The translations under genes were made by a program, and so were the position numbers. Under the pieces are notes generated by a model, which was not told where the DNA came from, did no database searches, and saw only the letters and a program-made list of their open reading frames with translations. From positions 533,456-597,455 of the forward strand of contig NZ_JMIT01000002.1 in the NCBI RefSeq assembly GCF_000731675.1: a stretch of DNA of 64,000 nucleotides, written 5' to 3'. The DNA comes from Pseudomonas capeferrum. GTDB taxonomy: Bacteria > Pseudomonadota > Gammaproteobacteria > Pseudomonadales > Pseudomonadaceae. This document shows positions 1-9,098 of the stretch, one piece after another. Each line of letters starts with the position of its first letter. Position 1 is the first letter of the stretch.

Positions 1-1208
1 ATGCCGAAGACCTGCCGCTGCAACCGCTGCTGGGGCGGCGCGCGGCCATCGTCGACAGCCATGAGCTGGCGCGCCAGGCACTGGAGCATCAGCTTGAGGA
101 CTGCGGCCTGAGCGTCAGCCTGTTCGCTTCTTTCGATCAGTTGCTGCATGCCGTGCAGGCCGCCCACCAGGCTGGCCACCCGTTCGACTTCGCGGTGCTC
201 GGCGCCAACCTGGGCAACCTCACACCAGAGCAGCTCGGGGAATATCACCTGCACCTTGAGCGCTACCAATGCCAATGCGTGGTGTTGTGCCCGACCACCG
301 AGCAGGCGCTGTATCACCCCTACCTGCCCAATGGGCATGGCCAGTTGCTGTCCAAACCGACCTGTACGCGCAAGCTGCGTCGGCTGTTGCTGGAGCTGGT
401 GCAGCCACGTCGCCCGCTCGGCGAGCCAAACGTCCACAGCGGCCAGCGTCAACCGAAGATCCTCTGCGTTGATGACAATGCGGCCAACTTGCTGCTGGTG
501 CAGACCCTGCTCGAAGACCTCGGTGCCGAGGTACTGGCGGTGGACAATGGCTACGCGGCGGTGCAGGCAGTACAGGACGAGCCGTTCGACCTGGTGCTGA
601 TGGACGTGCAGATGCCCGGCATGGATGGCCGCGCCTGTACCGAGCAGATCCGCCTGTGGGAAAACGCCCAGAACGGCAGCCCGCTGCCGATCGTCGCCCT
701 CACCGCGCATGCCATGGCCAACGAGAAACGCGCCCTGCTGCATGCTGGCATGGATGACTACCTGACCAAGCCGATCAGCGAGCGGCAGCTGGCCCAGGTG
801 GTGATGAAGTGGACCGGCCTGAGCCTTGGCATGCCACAGCAGGAACGCCTGGCAGAACAACTGGCCAACAGTGACGAACTGAAGGTGCTGGACCCCGAGG
901 AGGGCTTGCGCCTGGCAGCCGGCAAGCCCGACTTGGCGGCCGACATGCTGGCCATGCTGCTGGCATCGCTGGAATCCGATCGCGAGGCGATACGCGCTGC
1001 GCGTGAAGCGCACGATCACACCACGCTGATCGAGCAGGTACACCGCCTCAACGGCGCTTCGCGTTATTGCGGCGTGCCGCAACTACGGGCGGCATGCCAG
1101 CGCAGCGAGACCTTGCTCAAACAGGAGCATCCGCTTGCACAGCAGGCACTGGATGAGCTGGACAGCGCGATCAACCGGCTGGCCTGTCAGGCTCACCTGA
1201 ATGCCTGA
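1..1208 (+). CDS. gacS: Hybrid sensor kinase GacS, C-terminal part (5' end outside window)
   Basis: The reading frame is open from the left edge (first whole codon at base 3), so this is the 3' part of a larger gene and not a gene starting at the TTG near 141. About 401 residues are visible. They hold a degenerate receiver-like segment (bases 3-420), a true receiver (about 453-810) with the acidic pair VDDN, a phosphoacceptor Asp in LMDVQMPGMDG (codon 603-605) and Lys in YLTKPIS, then an HPt domain whose His is in VHRLNGASRY (codon 1041-1043). This receiver-plus-HPt tail is that of GacS/BarA tripartite kinases, which phosphorylate GacA at the inner membrane and so switch on RsmY/RsmZ. The following ldhA gene is the known P. 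putida neighbour. The input and catalytic domains cannot be judged here. Confidence 0.93.
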   Translation, partial: AEDLPLQPLLGRRAAIVDSHELARQALEHQLEDCGLSVSLFASFDQLLHAVQAAHQAGHPFDFAVLGANLGNLTPEQLGEYHLHLERYQCQCVVLCPTTEQALYHPYLPNGHGQLLSKPTCTRKLRRLLLELVQPRRPLGEPNVHSGQRQPKILCVDDNAANLLLVQTLLEDLGAEVLAVDNGYAAVQAVQDEPFDLVLMDVQMPGMDGRACTEQIRLWENAQNGSPLPIVALTAHAMANEKRALLHAGMDDYLTKPISERQLAQVVMKWTGLSLGMPQQERLAEQLANSDELKVLDPEEGLRLAAGKPDLAADMLAMLLASLESDREAIRAAREAHDHTTLIEQVHRLNGASRYCGVPQLRAACQRSETLLKQEHPLAQQALDELDSAINRLACQAHLNA

Positions 1209-1256
1209 CAGGCCAGGCGGCTAAAATACCCAGCCCCTCGTAAAGGAAGCCCGACC

Positions 1257-2246
1257 ATGCGCGCCCTGTTGTTCAGCAGCCAGCACTACGACCAGGAGAG
1301 TTTTACCCAGGCCGCCGCCGGCACTTTATTGGACCTGCACTTCCAGCCTGCCCGCCTGACCCTGGACACCGCGCCCCTCGCCGATAGCTACGAGGTGGTC
1401 TGCGCCTTCATCAACGATGAACTCGACGCCCAGGTGCTGGCGCGCCTGGCTGCGGGCGGCACGCGCCTGATCGCCCTGCGCTCGGCGGGCTACAACCATG
1501 TCGACCTGAACGCCGCCCAACGCCTGGGTCTGGCCGTGGTGCGGGTACCGGCCTACTCGCCACACGCCGTGGCCGAGCACGCCGTGGCCCTGATCCTCGC
1601 CCTCAACCGGCGGCTGCACCGGGCCTACAACCGCACCCGCGAAGGCGACTTCACCTTGCACGGCCTGACCGGCTTCGACCTGCACGGCAAGACCGTCGGG
1701 GTGGTCGGCACCGGCCAGATCGGCGCTGCCTTCGCCCGCATCATGGCCGGCTTCGGCTGCCAGGTGCTGGCCTACGACCCCTACCCCAACCCGGAGCTGC
1801 TGGCCCTCGGCGCCCGCTACCTGGCACTGCCCGAGTTGCTGCGCGAAGCGCGCATCATCAGCCTGCATTGCCCGCTGACCGAGCACACCCGGCACCTGAT
1901 CAACGCGCAGAGCCTCGCGCAGTTGCAACCCGGGGCAATGCTGATCAACACCGGCCGAGGAGCCCTGGTCGACACCCCGGCCCTGATCGACGCGCTCAAG
2001 CGCGGCCAGCTCGGCTACCTTGGCCTGGATGTGTACGAGGAAGAGGCCCAGCTGTTTTTCGAAGACCGCTCCGACCTGCCACTGCAAGACGACGTGCTGG
2101 CCCGGCTGCTGACCTTCCCCAACGTGATCGTCACCGCCCACCAGGCCTTCCTGACCCGCGAAGCCCTGGACGCCATCGCCACCACCACGCTGGACAACAT
2201 CAACTGCTGGATGGCAGGCAATCCACAGAATCTGGTATTGGGTTAA
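1257..2246 (+). CDS. ldhA: D-lactate dehydrogenase (NAD-dependent, fermentative)
   Basis: A 329-residue cytoplasmic 2-hydroxyacid dehydrogenase, predicted to reduce pyruvate to D-lactate with NADH. The NAD-binding motif GTGQIG lies at residues 151-156, the catalytic Arg in TGRG is residue 234, and the catalytic His in TAHQ is residue 295. The substrate-side motif RSAGYNHVDL (75-84) is typical of the LdhA branch. Length matches the family (about 330). A GGA-containing ribosome site (AAGGA, about 1243-1247) precedes the ATG. A TAAAAT element at 1222-1227 could be a -10 box, so the gene may have its own promoter in the 48-base gap after gacS. Related hydroxyacid dehydrogenases (HprA, GhrB) lack this motif combination. 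Confidence 0.93.
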   Translation: MRALLFSSQHYDQESFTQAAAGTLLDLHFQPARLTLDTAPLADSYEVVCAFINDELDAQVLARLAAGGTRLIALRSAGYNHVDLNAAQRLGLAVVRVPAYSPHAVAEHAVALILALNRRLHRAYNRTREGDFTLHGLTGFDLHGKTVGVVGTGQIGAAFARIMAGFGCQVLAYDPYPNPELLALGARYLALPELLREARIISLHCPLTEHTRHLINAQSLAQLQPGAMLINTGRGALVDTPALIDALKRGQLGYLGLDVYEEEAQLFFEDRSDLPLQDDVLARLLTFPNVIVTAHQAFLTREALDAIATTTLDNINCWMAGNPQNLVLG

Positions 2247-2277
2247 TGCTAGGATACGCGGCATTTCTGGAGGACCC

Positions 2278-2715
2278 ATGGTCGAGCACGATTTCCGCTA
2301 CACCCTATTCAACCCGCAACACACCCTGATCGAGTGCCGCGCCCTGGTACCCGGCCGCTATCAGGTGACCGGCAACGGCGGTTCGATGCACAAGGGCGAC
2401 ACTTTGCTGGTCACCCTCAAGGGCAGCAAGGACTTGTCCATGCGCCTGTCCGTGGAAAGCGTGCGACACCTGATCAACCCGCGCGGCCAGTGGGTCGCCG
2501 TGGCCAGCGGCCCGGTGTTCAACGAACTGGAAATCCTCAACTGGCAGGTCGCGTGCGACCAGTGCGACGCACTGCTGGATTTCGAGTTCGCGGTGGACGC
2601 CAAGCTGGGCAAGAAAGCCCGCCAACCGGCTGCCAGCGCACGTATCGCTGAGCTGGGCTGGGCCAGCCGTGGCGAAAAGCACCTGTGCCCGCGTTGCCAG
2701 GAGAGCGCTGCGTGA
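2278..2715 (+). CDS. Conserved hypothetical protein with two CxxC motifs
   Basis: A 145-residue protein that I do not recognise by function. No signal peptide or membrane segment is seen. Two Cys pairs, CDQC (93-96) and CPRC (137-140), are spaced like a split zinc knuckle or rubredoxin-like knuckle. The N-terminal 80 residues are rich in beta-type hydrophobic alternation. A GGAGG site precedes the ATG (GGAGGACCC ATG). Its stop overlaps the GTG of the next gene (GTGA), which implies translational coupling to the META-domain lipoprotein. A metal-binding role is inferred only from the Cys spacing. Confidence 0.8.
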   Translation: MVEHDFRYTLFNPQHTLIECRALVPGRYQVTGNGGSMHKGDTLLVTLKGSKDLSMRLSVESVRHLINPRGQWVAVASGPVFNELEILNWQVACDQCDALLDFEFAVDAKLGKKARQPAASARIAELGWASRGEKHLCPRCQESAA

Positions 2716-3116
2716 AAAATCTGCTGACCGGCGTGCTGATTGCCACCGGCCTGCTCGGCTGCGCCGCGCAACCGTCGAAGCTGCAGCAGGAGCGCAGCTA
2801 TGTGCTGGAGTGGATCGGCGAGCGCCCGCTGATTGACTACAGCCACCTCACCCTGACCCTGGCCAGTGATGGTCGCGCGTATGGCAATGGTGGCTGCAAC
2901 CACTGGTTTGCACCTTATACGCTGGACGGCGAGCAGCTGAGCTTCGGCAAGGTCGGCAAAACCCGCAAACTGTGCGCACCGGCGCTGATGGAGCAGGAAA
3001 AACGCTTCCTGCAGGCGCTGGAGACCGTACAGCGCTGGGATGTGTCGCCTGTGGAGCAGATGCGCTTCTGGCCGGCCGAGGGCAAGCCATTGCGGTTCTG
3101 GCCTGAGGAAGGCTGA
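2712..3116 (+). CDS. META/HslJ-domain lipoprotein
   Basis: A 134-residue envelope lipoprotein. The GTG start at 2712 overlaps the upstream stop. It gives a signal peptide ending in the lipobox LLGC (Cys 17), whereas a start further upstream would put charged residues before the signal. The remainder is a META-domain fold typical of HslJ: residues 45-110 carry the signature GNGGCNHW (58-65) and a second Cys at 88. HslJ in E. coli is a heat-inducible protein linked to novobiocin resistance. Most pseudomonad copies are uncharacterised. Cys 62 and Cys 88 could form a disulfide in the periplasm. Confidence 0.82.
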   Translation: MKNLLTGVLIATGLLGCAAQPSKLQQERSYVLEWIGERPLIDYSHLTLTLASDGRAYGNGGCNHWFAPYTLDGEQLSFGKVGKTRKLCAPALMEQEKRFLQALETVQRWDVSPVEQMRFWPAEGKPLRFWPEEG

Positions 3117-3120
3117 AGGT

Positions 3121-3145
3121 AATGGGGCTGCTGTGCAGCCCCATT
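3121..3145. terminator. Perfect hairpin between convergent genes
   Basis: An 11-bp perfect stem (AATGGGGCTGC / GCAGCCCCATT) with a TGT loop. It sits 4 bases after the META lipoprotein stop and 4 bases before the stop of the TlpA-like gene on the other strand. No U-tract follows on either side, so termination efficiency is uncertain. It belongs to a recurring hairpin type in this window. Confidence 0.6.
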
Positions 3146-3149
3146 TACA

Positions 3150-3614
3150 TCAAGCGCCCTTCAGCGCCTTGATCTTGGCCTGCAGCCCTTCCAGGGTCTG
3201 CTCACCCATCAGTTGCTCACGCACCTTGCCCTTGTCGTCGATGATGTAGGTCACCGGCAGCGCCTCGCTGCGTGGCAGTTCATAACGCTCGGCCGGGTCC
3301 TGCGCCAGCACGGTAAAGCCGATGCCCAAGGTGTCGGCAGCCTGCTTCAGGTCTTGGCCCTGCAAGCCATCGAAGTTCACCCCAACCACCTTGATACCGT
3401 CCGCTGCCCATTGCTTGGCCGCCGCGTTCAGTTCAGGGATTTCGGTACGGCACGGGCCGCACCATTCGGCCCAGTAGTTGAGCACCAGCCAGTGCCCCTC
3501 GATCTGCTCGGCCTTTACCGTGTTGCCGTGTTGGTCCACGCCGTAGTCGGCACCGCAACCACCGAGCAATAGGCTCGCGGTGATGGCCAGTACTGCTGCC
3601 AAACGCCTTGCCAT
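3150..3614 (-). CDS. TlpA/ResA-family thioredoxin lipoprotein
   Basis: A 154-residue periplasm-facing thiol-disulfide protein. The N-terminus is a signal peptide with lipobox LLGGC (lipidated Cys 20). The thioredoxin fold carries the redox motif WCGPC at 51-55 and the cis-proline loop at Pro 120 (LPVTY). WCGPC in a TlpA/ResA frame usually marks reductases serving cytochrome c maturation or copper-protein assembly, but no ccm or cox gene is nearby, so the partner is unknown. It stands alone on the minus strand, convergent with the META lipoprotein and divergent from arsC. Confidence 0.87.
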   Translation of the reverse strand: MARRLAAVLAITASLLLGGCGADYGVDQHGNTVKAEQIEGHWLVLNYWAEWCGPCRTEIPELNAAAKQWAADGIKVVGVNFDGLQGQDLKQAADTLGIGFTVLAQDPAERYELPRSEALPVTYIIDDKGKVREQLMGEQTLEGLQAKIKALKGA

Positions 3615-3699
3615 GGGTCAATCCTTCTCGAAGTTTCAAGCAAATGGTTCAGTCGCTGCGGTTAGAATAGCCGCCACACCCAGCTGGATGCGACCCGAC

Positions 3700-5061
<1,362 letters not shown>

Positions 5062-5066
5062 GTTCA

Positions 5067-5083
5067 GGGCTGCTTTGCAGCCC
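5067..5083. terminator. Short hairpin between convergent genes
   Basis: GGGCTGC / GCAGCCC with a TTT loop, just after the DUF2069 stop and before the stop of the Tag-like gene. No U-tract is present. The trailing bases (CATTCGCGGGGCAA) resemble the start of Pseudomonas REP sequences. Confidence 0.45.
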
Positions 5084-5104
5084 ATTCGCGGGGCAACGCT
5101 AATC

Positions 5105-5776
5105 TCAATGGTTGACGGTATGCGCCAGCATCACCGACAACTGGCACAACGGCCGCCCGCTCTCTTCGTGCCACTGGTTGAACGCCTGCTGCACCAAGGC
5201 CAGGTCTCGCTGGCTGGTCGGTTGCTTGTCAATCACCTTCTGCGCAATCAGCGCGGCGGCCATGTCGTCGGTCGGGATAAACGTATCCTTGCCGACCATG
5301 CGCAAGAACCGCGGTGCCGACAAGCCGCCCAACTGGTTGCCCTGCTTGGCCAGGTACTTCCACAAGCCGACGATGTCGGTCACCGGCCAGTCGGCGATGA
5401 ACGCGCCGAAACTGCCCTTCTCCTTTGCCACATCAAGCACCATCTGCGCATTGCGCGGCACGCTCTTGAGCTTGCCCAGGTGGCGGATGATGCGCTCGTC
5501 ATGCATCAACCGCTCCAGGTGCTCGGCGCCCATCAGCACCACCTTGTGCGGATCGAAGCCAAAGAACACTTGCTCGAATGCCGGCCACTTGGCATCTACC
5601 AGGCTGTGCTTGAGCCCGGCGCGGAACACGCGCAGGGCCAAGGTCGACAGGTAGCGATCGTCACTGATGTCACGCAGTTGCGCAGGCGTGCGTGGCTGCG
5701 GCAGAAAGGCCTCAAGGGCCTGGGCCGAGCCGAAGCGGTTCAGGCAGTACTCATGCAGCCACTGGTAATCGCGCAT
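5105..5776 (-). CDS. DNA-3-methyladenine glycosylase I-like protein
   Basis: A 223-residue cytoplasmic protein that I place in the Tag-like (HhH-GPD/adenine glycosylase) group from recollection of pseudomonad annotations. It is longer than E. coli Tag (187). Its N-terminus (MRDYQWLHEYCLNRF) lacks the usual FHDxEWG opening, so the base-recognition pocket may differ. A Trp/Phe-rich centre (FIADWPVTDIVGLWKYL, about 128-144) is present. It starts 4 bases after the ttcA stop, implying a ttcA-tag transcript. Substrate assignment to alkylated adenine is tentative. Confidence 0.65.
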   Translation of the reverse strand: MRDYQWLHEYCLNRFGSAQALEAFLPQPRTPAQLRDISDDRYLSTLALRVFRAGLKHSLVDAKWPAFEQVFFGFDPHKVVLMGAEHLERLMHDERIIRHLGKLKSVPRNAQMVLDVAKEKGSFGAFIADWPVTDIVGLWKYLAKQGNQLGGLSAPRFLRMVGKDTFIPTDDMAAALIAQKVIDKQPTSQRDLALVQQAFNQWHEESGRPLCQLSVMLAHTVNH

Positions 5777-5780
5777 GGGG

Positions 5781-6605
5781 TCAGATGTTCAGCACGTCGA
5801 GAAAACGCGGCGTGGCGCTTTCGTCGATCTTCAGGCTGGTGAAGTCGAACAGATTGCGGTCCGCCAACTGCGACGGCGCGACGTTCTGCATGGCGCGGAA
5901 GATGCTCTCGGTACGGCCCGGGTGCTTACGCTCCCACTCCACCAGCATGTCCTTGACCACTTGGCGTTGCAGGTTTTCCTGCGAGCCGCACAGGTTGCAC
6001 GGGATGATCGGGAATTCGCGCATGTCCGAGTAGGCCTGGATGTCCTTCTCGCTGCAGTAGGCCAGCGGGCGGATCACCACGTTACGGCCATCGTCGGCAC
6101 GCAGCTTGGGTGGCATGCCCTTGAGCGAGCCATTGAAGAACATGTTGAGGAAGAACGTCTCGACCATGTCGTCGCGGTGGTGCCCCAGCGCCATCTTGGT
6201 CGCGCCGATTTCGTCGGCGAAGGTGTACAAGGTGCCACGGCGCAGGCGCGAGCACAGCGAGCAGGTGGTCTTGCCTTCGGGGATCAGTTCCTTGACCACC
6301 GAGTAGGTGTCTTTCTCGACGATGTGGTACTCGACGCCCAGGGTCTTGAGGTAGGCCGGCAGCACATGCTCGGGGAAGCCGGGCTGCTTCTGGTCCATGT
6401 TCACCGCCACGATCTCGAACGAGATCGGCGCCACCTTTTGCAGGTGCAACAGAACGTCGAGCATGGTGTAGCTGTCCTTGCCGCCGGACAGGCAGACCAT
6501 GACCTTGTCGCCATCCTCGATCATGTTGTAGTCGGTGATGGCTTCGCCAGCGAGACGACGCAGGCGTTTTTGCAGTTTGTTCTGGTTGACCGAGAGGGTG
6601 CCCAT
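5781..6605 (-). CDS. ttcA: tRNA 2-thiocytidine(32) synthetase TtcA
   Basis: A 274-residue PP-loop ATPase that thiolates C32 of certain tRNAs using a [4Fe-4S] cluster. The PP-loop SGGKDS is at 40-45. Cluster and catalytic cysteines lie in CSLC (115-118) and CNLC (203-206). [12 protein letters not shown] (about 146-157) is the conserved LD-type motif. The start was set at ATG 6605 ([11 protein letters not shown]), which has GGAT upstream and matches the usual 274-residue length. A TTG at 6632 would add nine residues without a ribosome site. Likely co-transcribed with the Tag-like gene downstream. Confidence 0.95.
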   Translation of the reverse strand: MGTLSVNQNKLQKRLRRLAGEAITDYNMIEDGDKVMVCLSGGKDSYTMLDVLLHLQKVAPISFEIVAVNMDQKQPGFPEHVLPAYLKTLGVEYHIVEKDTYSVVKELIPEGKTTCSLCSRLRRGTLYTFADEIGATKMALGHHRDDMVETFFLNMFFNGSLKGMPPKLRADDGRNVVIRPLAYCSEKDIQAYSDMREFPIIPCNLCGSQENLQRQVVKDMLVEWERKHPGRTESIFRAMQNVAPSQLADRNLFDFTSLKIDESATPRFLDVLNI

Positions 6606-6867
6606 AGCGCTTGGATCCGCGAGGTGTGACAAAAGCCGGCTATTTTACGCACAAACCGCGCGGCGCTGTAGGCATTCCGATAAAGACTTCAAGGTAATCA
6701 GCAGGCGGTCTTACAGCGCAATTTGCTCTAAAAAGCGCGGTTTGTGCAGGTAACGGCTTCCTATACTGCGACATAAGGCCACATTACCGCTTGCATTGGT
6801 GTTCGGGCCTCGGGCCGCTTGCGCTCCATCTGGGGGGCGTTTGGCAACATTGAGAGGAGTGATCGGC

Positions 6868-7467
6868 ATGATTCATCACGTTGTGGGGCTGTTTACCCAT
6901 CCCGATCAGGAATGGCGGGAAATTCGTGGCGAAGAAGAATCCATCAGCCACATGTACCTGACGCACACCTTGATCCTGGCGGCGATCCCTGCCGTTTCCG
7001 CATTCATCGGTACCACCCAGGTCGGCTGGGTGATTGGCGACCGGCCGGCAGTGATGCTGACCATGGAAAGCGCCATCTGGATGAGCATCATGTCCTACCT
7101 GGCGATGCTCGCCGGGGTGGCGGTAATGGGCGCGTTCATCCACTGGATGGCGCGCACCTACGATGCCAACCCGTCCATGGCGCAGTGCATTGCCTTCGCC
7201 ACCTACACCGCCACGCCGTTGTTCCTCGGCGGCCTGGCGGCGCTCTACCCGCACCTGTGGCTGGGCATGCTGCTCGGCACTGCAGCCATCTGCTACACCG
7301 TGTACCTGTTGTATGTCGGCTTGCCGACGTTCATGAACATTCCATCCGATGAAGGCTTCCTGTTTTCCAGCTCGGTGCTGGCGGTAGGCCTTGTGGTACT
7401 GGTGGCGATCATGGCCGCGACCGTGATCATCTGGGGACTGGGCGTGGGGCCCGTCTACACCAACTAG
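6868..7467 (+). CDS. Yip1-family inner-membrane protein
   Basis: A 199-residue polytopic protein with about five hydrophobic helices (approximately residues 30-48, 55-80, 100-122, 128-152 and 170-195) after a short amphipathic N-terminus, as in bacterial YIP1-domain proteins. The ATG at 6868 follows a good ribosome site (GAGAGGAGT, 6852-6860). A GTG-initiated extension from 6796 has none. A TATACT element at 6762-6767 could be its -10 box. The function of this family in bacteria is unknown. Confidence 0.82.
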   Translation: MIHHVVGLFTHPDQEWREIRGEEESISHMYLTHTLILAAIPAVSAFIGTTQVGWVIGDRPAVMLTMESAIWMSIMSYLAMLAGVAVMGAFIHWMARTYDANPSMAQCIAFATYTATPLFLGGLAALYPHLWLGMLLGTAAICYTVYLLYVGLPTFMNIPSDEGFLFSSSVLAVGLVVLVAIMAATVIIWGLGVGPVYTN

Positions 7468-7505
7468 AGCAACCCAACGAGATCCAACCAACACTGGGGC
7501 ATCAA

Positions 7506-7533
7506 CCAGAGGCCGCCGCAAGGCGGCCTCTGG
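7506..7533 (+). terminator. 12-bp perfect hairpin after Yip1 gene
   Basis: CCAGAGGCCGCC / GGCGGCCTCTGG with a GCAA tetraloop, 38 bases after the Yip1 stop. A GNRA tetraloop on a GC-rich stem is very stable. There is no following U-run, so it may be a 3'-end protector or a factor-assisted terminator. Confidence 0.6.
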
Positions 7534-7607
7534 CTGTGCGCTGACCGGTGGCTCGGCAAGCCGCCAAGGCTTGCGGCATAATGCCGGGCAAGGAGAATTA
7601 CCCCGCC

Positions 7608-8102
7608 ATGCCAGAGCTGCTCAGACAACGCGTCGAAACCTGTTACCAGCAAGCCGAAACCTTCTTCAAACGCCCCTTCCCGCGCCCGGAAGTCAGCTTC
7701 AAACTGCGCGGCCAGAAGGCCGGCGTTGCCCACCTGCACGAGAACCTGCTGCGCTTCAACCTGCAGCTGTACCGCGAGAACCACGAAGACTTCCTGCGCC
7801 AGACTGTTGCCCACGAGGTGGCGCACCTTGTGGCTCACCAGCTGTTTGGCGAGCGCATCCAGGCCCATGGCGAAGAGTGGCAACTGATCATGCGTGGGGT
7901 GTATGAGCTGCCACCCAACCGTTGCCACAACTATGAAGTGCAACGGCGCGTGGTAACCCGCTACATCTATCGCTGCCCGTGCCCGCAAGGTGATTTCCCG
8001 TTTACCGCACAGCGGCACAAGCTGGTGCGCCAGGGGCGACGGTACCTGTGCAAGCGGTGCCGGGAGACTCTGGTGTACAGCGGCGAGACGCGCGTCGAAT
8101 AG
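7608..8102 (+). CDS. sprT: SprT-family zinc metalloprotease-like protein
   Basis: A 164-residue SprT-like protein. The zincin motif HEVAH is at 69-73, with a third ligand candidate in AHGEEW (His 87). A C-terminal zinc ribbon is formed by CPC (123-125) and CKRC (148-151). The ATG at 7608 has AGGAGAA ten bases upstream (7591-7597). Upstream GTG starts would include this ribosome site inside the gene. The family is related to eukaryotic Spartan, which degrades DNA-protein crosslinks. The bacterial role is not established. Confidence 0.9.
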   Translation: MPELLRQRVETCYQQAETFFKRPFPRPEVSFKLRGQKAGVAHLHENLLRFNLQLYRENHEDFLRQTVAHEVAHLVAHQLFGERIQAHGEEWQLIMRGVYELPPNRCHNYEVQRRVVTRYIYRCPCPQGDFPFTAQRHKLVRQGRRYLCKRCRETLVYSGETRVE

Positions 8103-8152
8103 CCCACAGCGACCTTCCCCCCCCACAAACAGCACATCCCTCAGCAGCAATA

Positions 8153-8180
8153 AAAAAGGCGACCCGAGGGTCGCCTTTTT
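8153..8180. terminator. Bidirectional intrinsic terminator (sprT / fpr)
   Basis: AAAAAGGCGACCC / GGGTCGCCTTTTT with a GAG loop. It is flanked by A on one side and T on the other, so it can terminate sprT on the plus strand and fpr on the minus strand. It lies 16 bases from the fpr stop. Confidence 0.9.
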
Positions 8181-8196
8181 CGTACCAGCCTGCGCC

Positions 8197-8976
8197 TTAC
8201 TTCTCGACGAAGGCACGCTCGATCAGGTAGTCACCCGGCTCGCGCATGCGGGCGGAGACTTTCAGGCCGAAGCTGTCCAGCACTTCGCTGGTCTCATCCA
8301 GCATGCTTGGGCTGCCGCAGATCATCGCGCGGTCGTCCTGCGGGTTGATCGGCGGCAGGCCGATGTCGCTGAACAGTTTGCCGCTGCGCATCAGGTCGGT
8401 CAGGCGGCCCTGGTTCTCGAACGGCTCGCGGGTCACGGTCGGGTAGTAGATCAGCTTGTCGCGTACCGACTCACCGAAGAACTCGTTCTGCGGCAGGTGC
8501 TCGGTGATGAACTCGCGGTAGGCCACCTCGTTCACGTAACGCACGCCGTGAACCAGGATCACCTTCTCGAAGCGCTCGTAGGTTTCCGGGTCCTGGATGA
8601 CGCTCATGAAAGGGGCCAGGCCAGTGCCGGTGCTCAGCAGGTAGAGGTGCTTGCCCGGGTTCAGGTCGTCGAGGACCAAGGTACCGGTAGGCTTCTTGCT
8701 GATGATGATCTCGTCGCCTTCCTTCAAGTGCTGCAACTGGGAAGTCAGCGGGCCGTCCGGCACCTTGATGCTGAAGAACTCCAGGTGCTCTTCCCAGTTC
8801 GGCGAGGCGATGGAATAGGCGCGCATGAGCGGGCGACCGGTTTCCTGCTGCAGGCCGATCATCACGAACTGACCGTTCTCGAAGCGCAGGCCCGGGTCAC
8901 GGGTGCACTTGAAGCTGAACAGAGTGTCGTTCCAGTGGTGCACACTGAGGACACGTTCGTGGTTCATGTTGCTCAT
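8197..8976 (-). CDS. fpr: Ferredoxin/flavodoxin-NADP+ reductase Fpr
   Basis: A 259-residue FAD enzyme moving electrons between NADPH and ferredoxin or flavodoxin. The FAD motif RAYSIAS is at 52-58, the NADP motif GTGLAPF at 117-123, and the C-terminus is VEK, as in bacterial subclass I Fpr. The ATG at 8976 (MSNMNHERV) is preceded by AGGAG; an upstream TTG start is not. Divergent finR encodes its LysR activator in P. putida, where fpr is induced by superoxide. The promoter (8996-9059 region) and a U-tract terminator bracket it as a single-gene unit. FdxA, a possible partner, is encoded near 20.7 kb. Confidence 0.96.
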   Translation of the reverse strand: MSNMNHERVLSVHHWNDTLFSFKCTRDPGLRFENGQFVMIGLQQETGRPLMRAYSIASPNWEEHLEFFSIKVPDGPLTSQLQHLKEGDEIIISKKPTGTLVLDDLNPGKHLYLLSTGTGLAPFMSVIQDPETYERFEKVILVHGVRYVNEVAYREFITEHLPQNEFFGESVRDKLIYYPTVTREPFENQGRLTDLMRSGKLFSDIGLPPINPQDDRAMICGSPSMLDETSEVLDSFGLKVSARMREPGDYLIERAFVEK

Positions 8977-9030
8977 CGATGGGGCTCCTGAAGAAAGACG
9001 CAGCGCGCGCAAAACGCGCAGTTGCGCGAT

Positions 9031-9059
9031 AGTTTAGGGGCAGCGACAATATCTGTTAA
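9031..9059 (-). promoter_or_regulatory. fpr promoter
   Basis: On the minus strand TTAACA (9054-9059) and TAAACT (9031-9036) are separated by 17 bp, a good sigma-70 promoter 55 bases ahead of the fpr start. The -35 box overlaps the AT-rich palindrome proposed as the FinR site. Confidence 0.7.
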
Positions 9060-9098
9060 CTGAATTATCAAGATATGTGTTATCGGTTATATAGATAT
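9049..9098. promoter_or_regulatory. Candidate FinR operator between fpr and finR
   Basis: AT-rich interval with ATATCT (9049-9054), AGATAT (9071-9076) and a second AGATAT (9093-9098, running into the finR ATG). The first pair forms an inverted repeat with a 16-base gap. Position next to the fpr -35 box is expected of a LysR activator site. The exact FinR contact bases are not known to me, so this is inference. Confidence 0.45.

Noticed and set aside
141..1208. A separate response-regulator gene starting at TTG 141
   Set aside because: The frame is open through the left edge and the upstream codons encode a receiver-like segment expected in GacS, so this is the end of a larger gene.
7506..7533. 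A classic intrinsic terminator after the Yip1 gene
   Set aside because: The stem is strong but no U-run follows; it is kept only as a hairpin with uncertain function.
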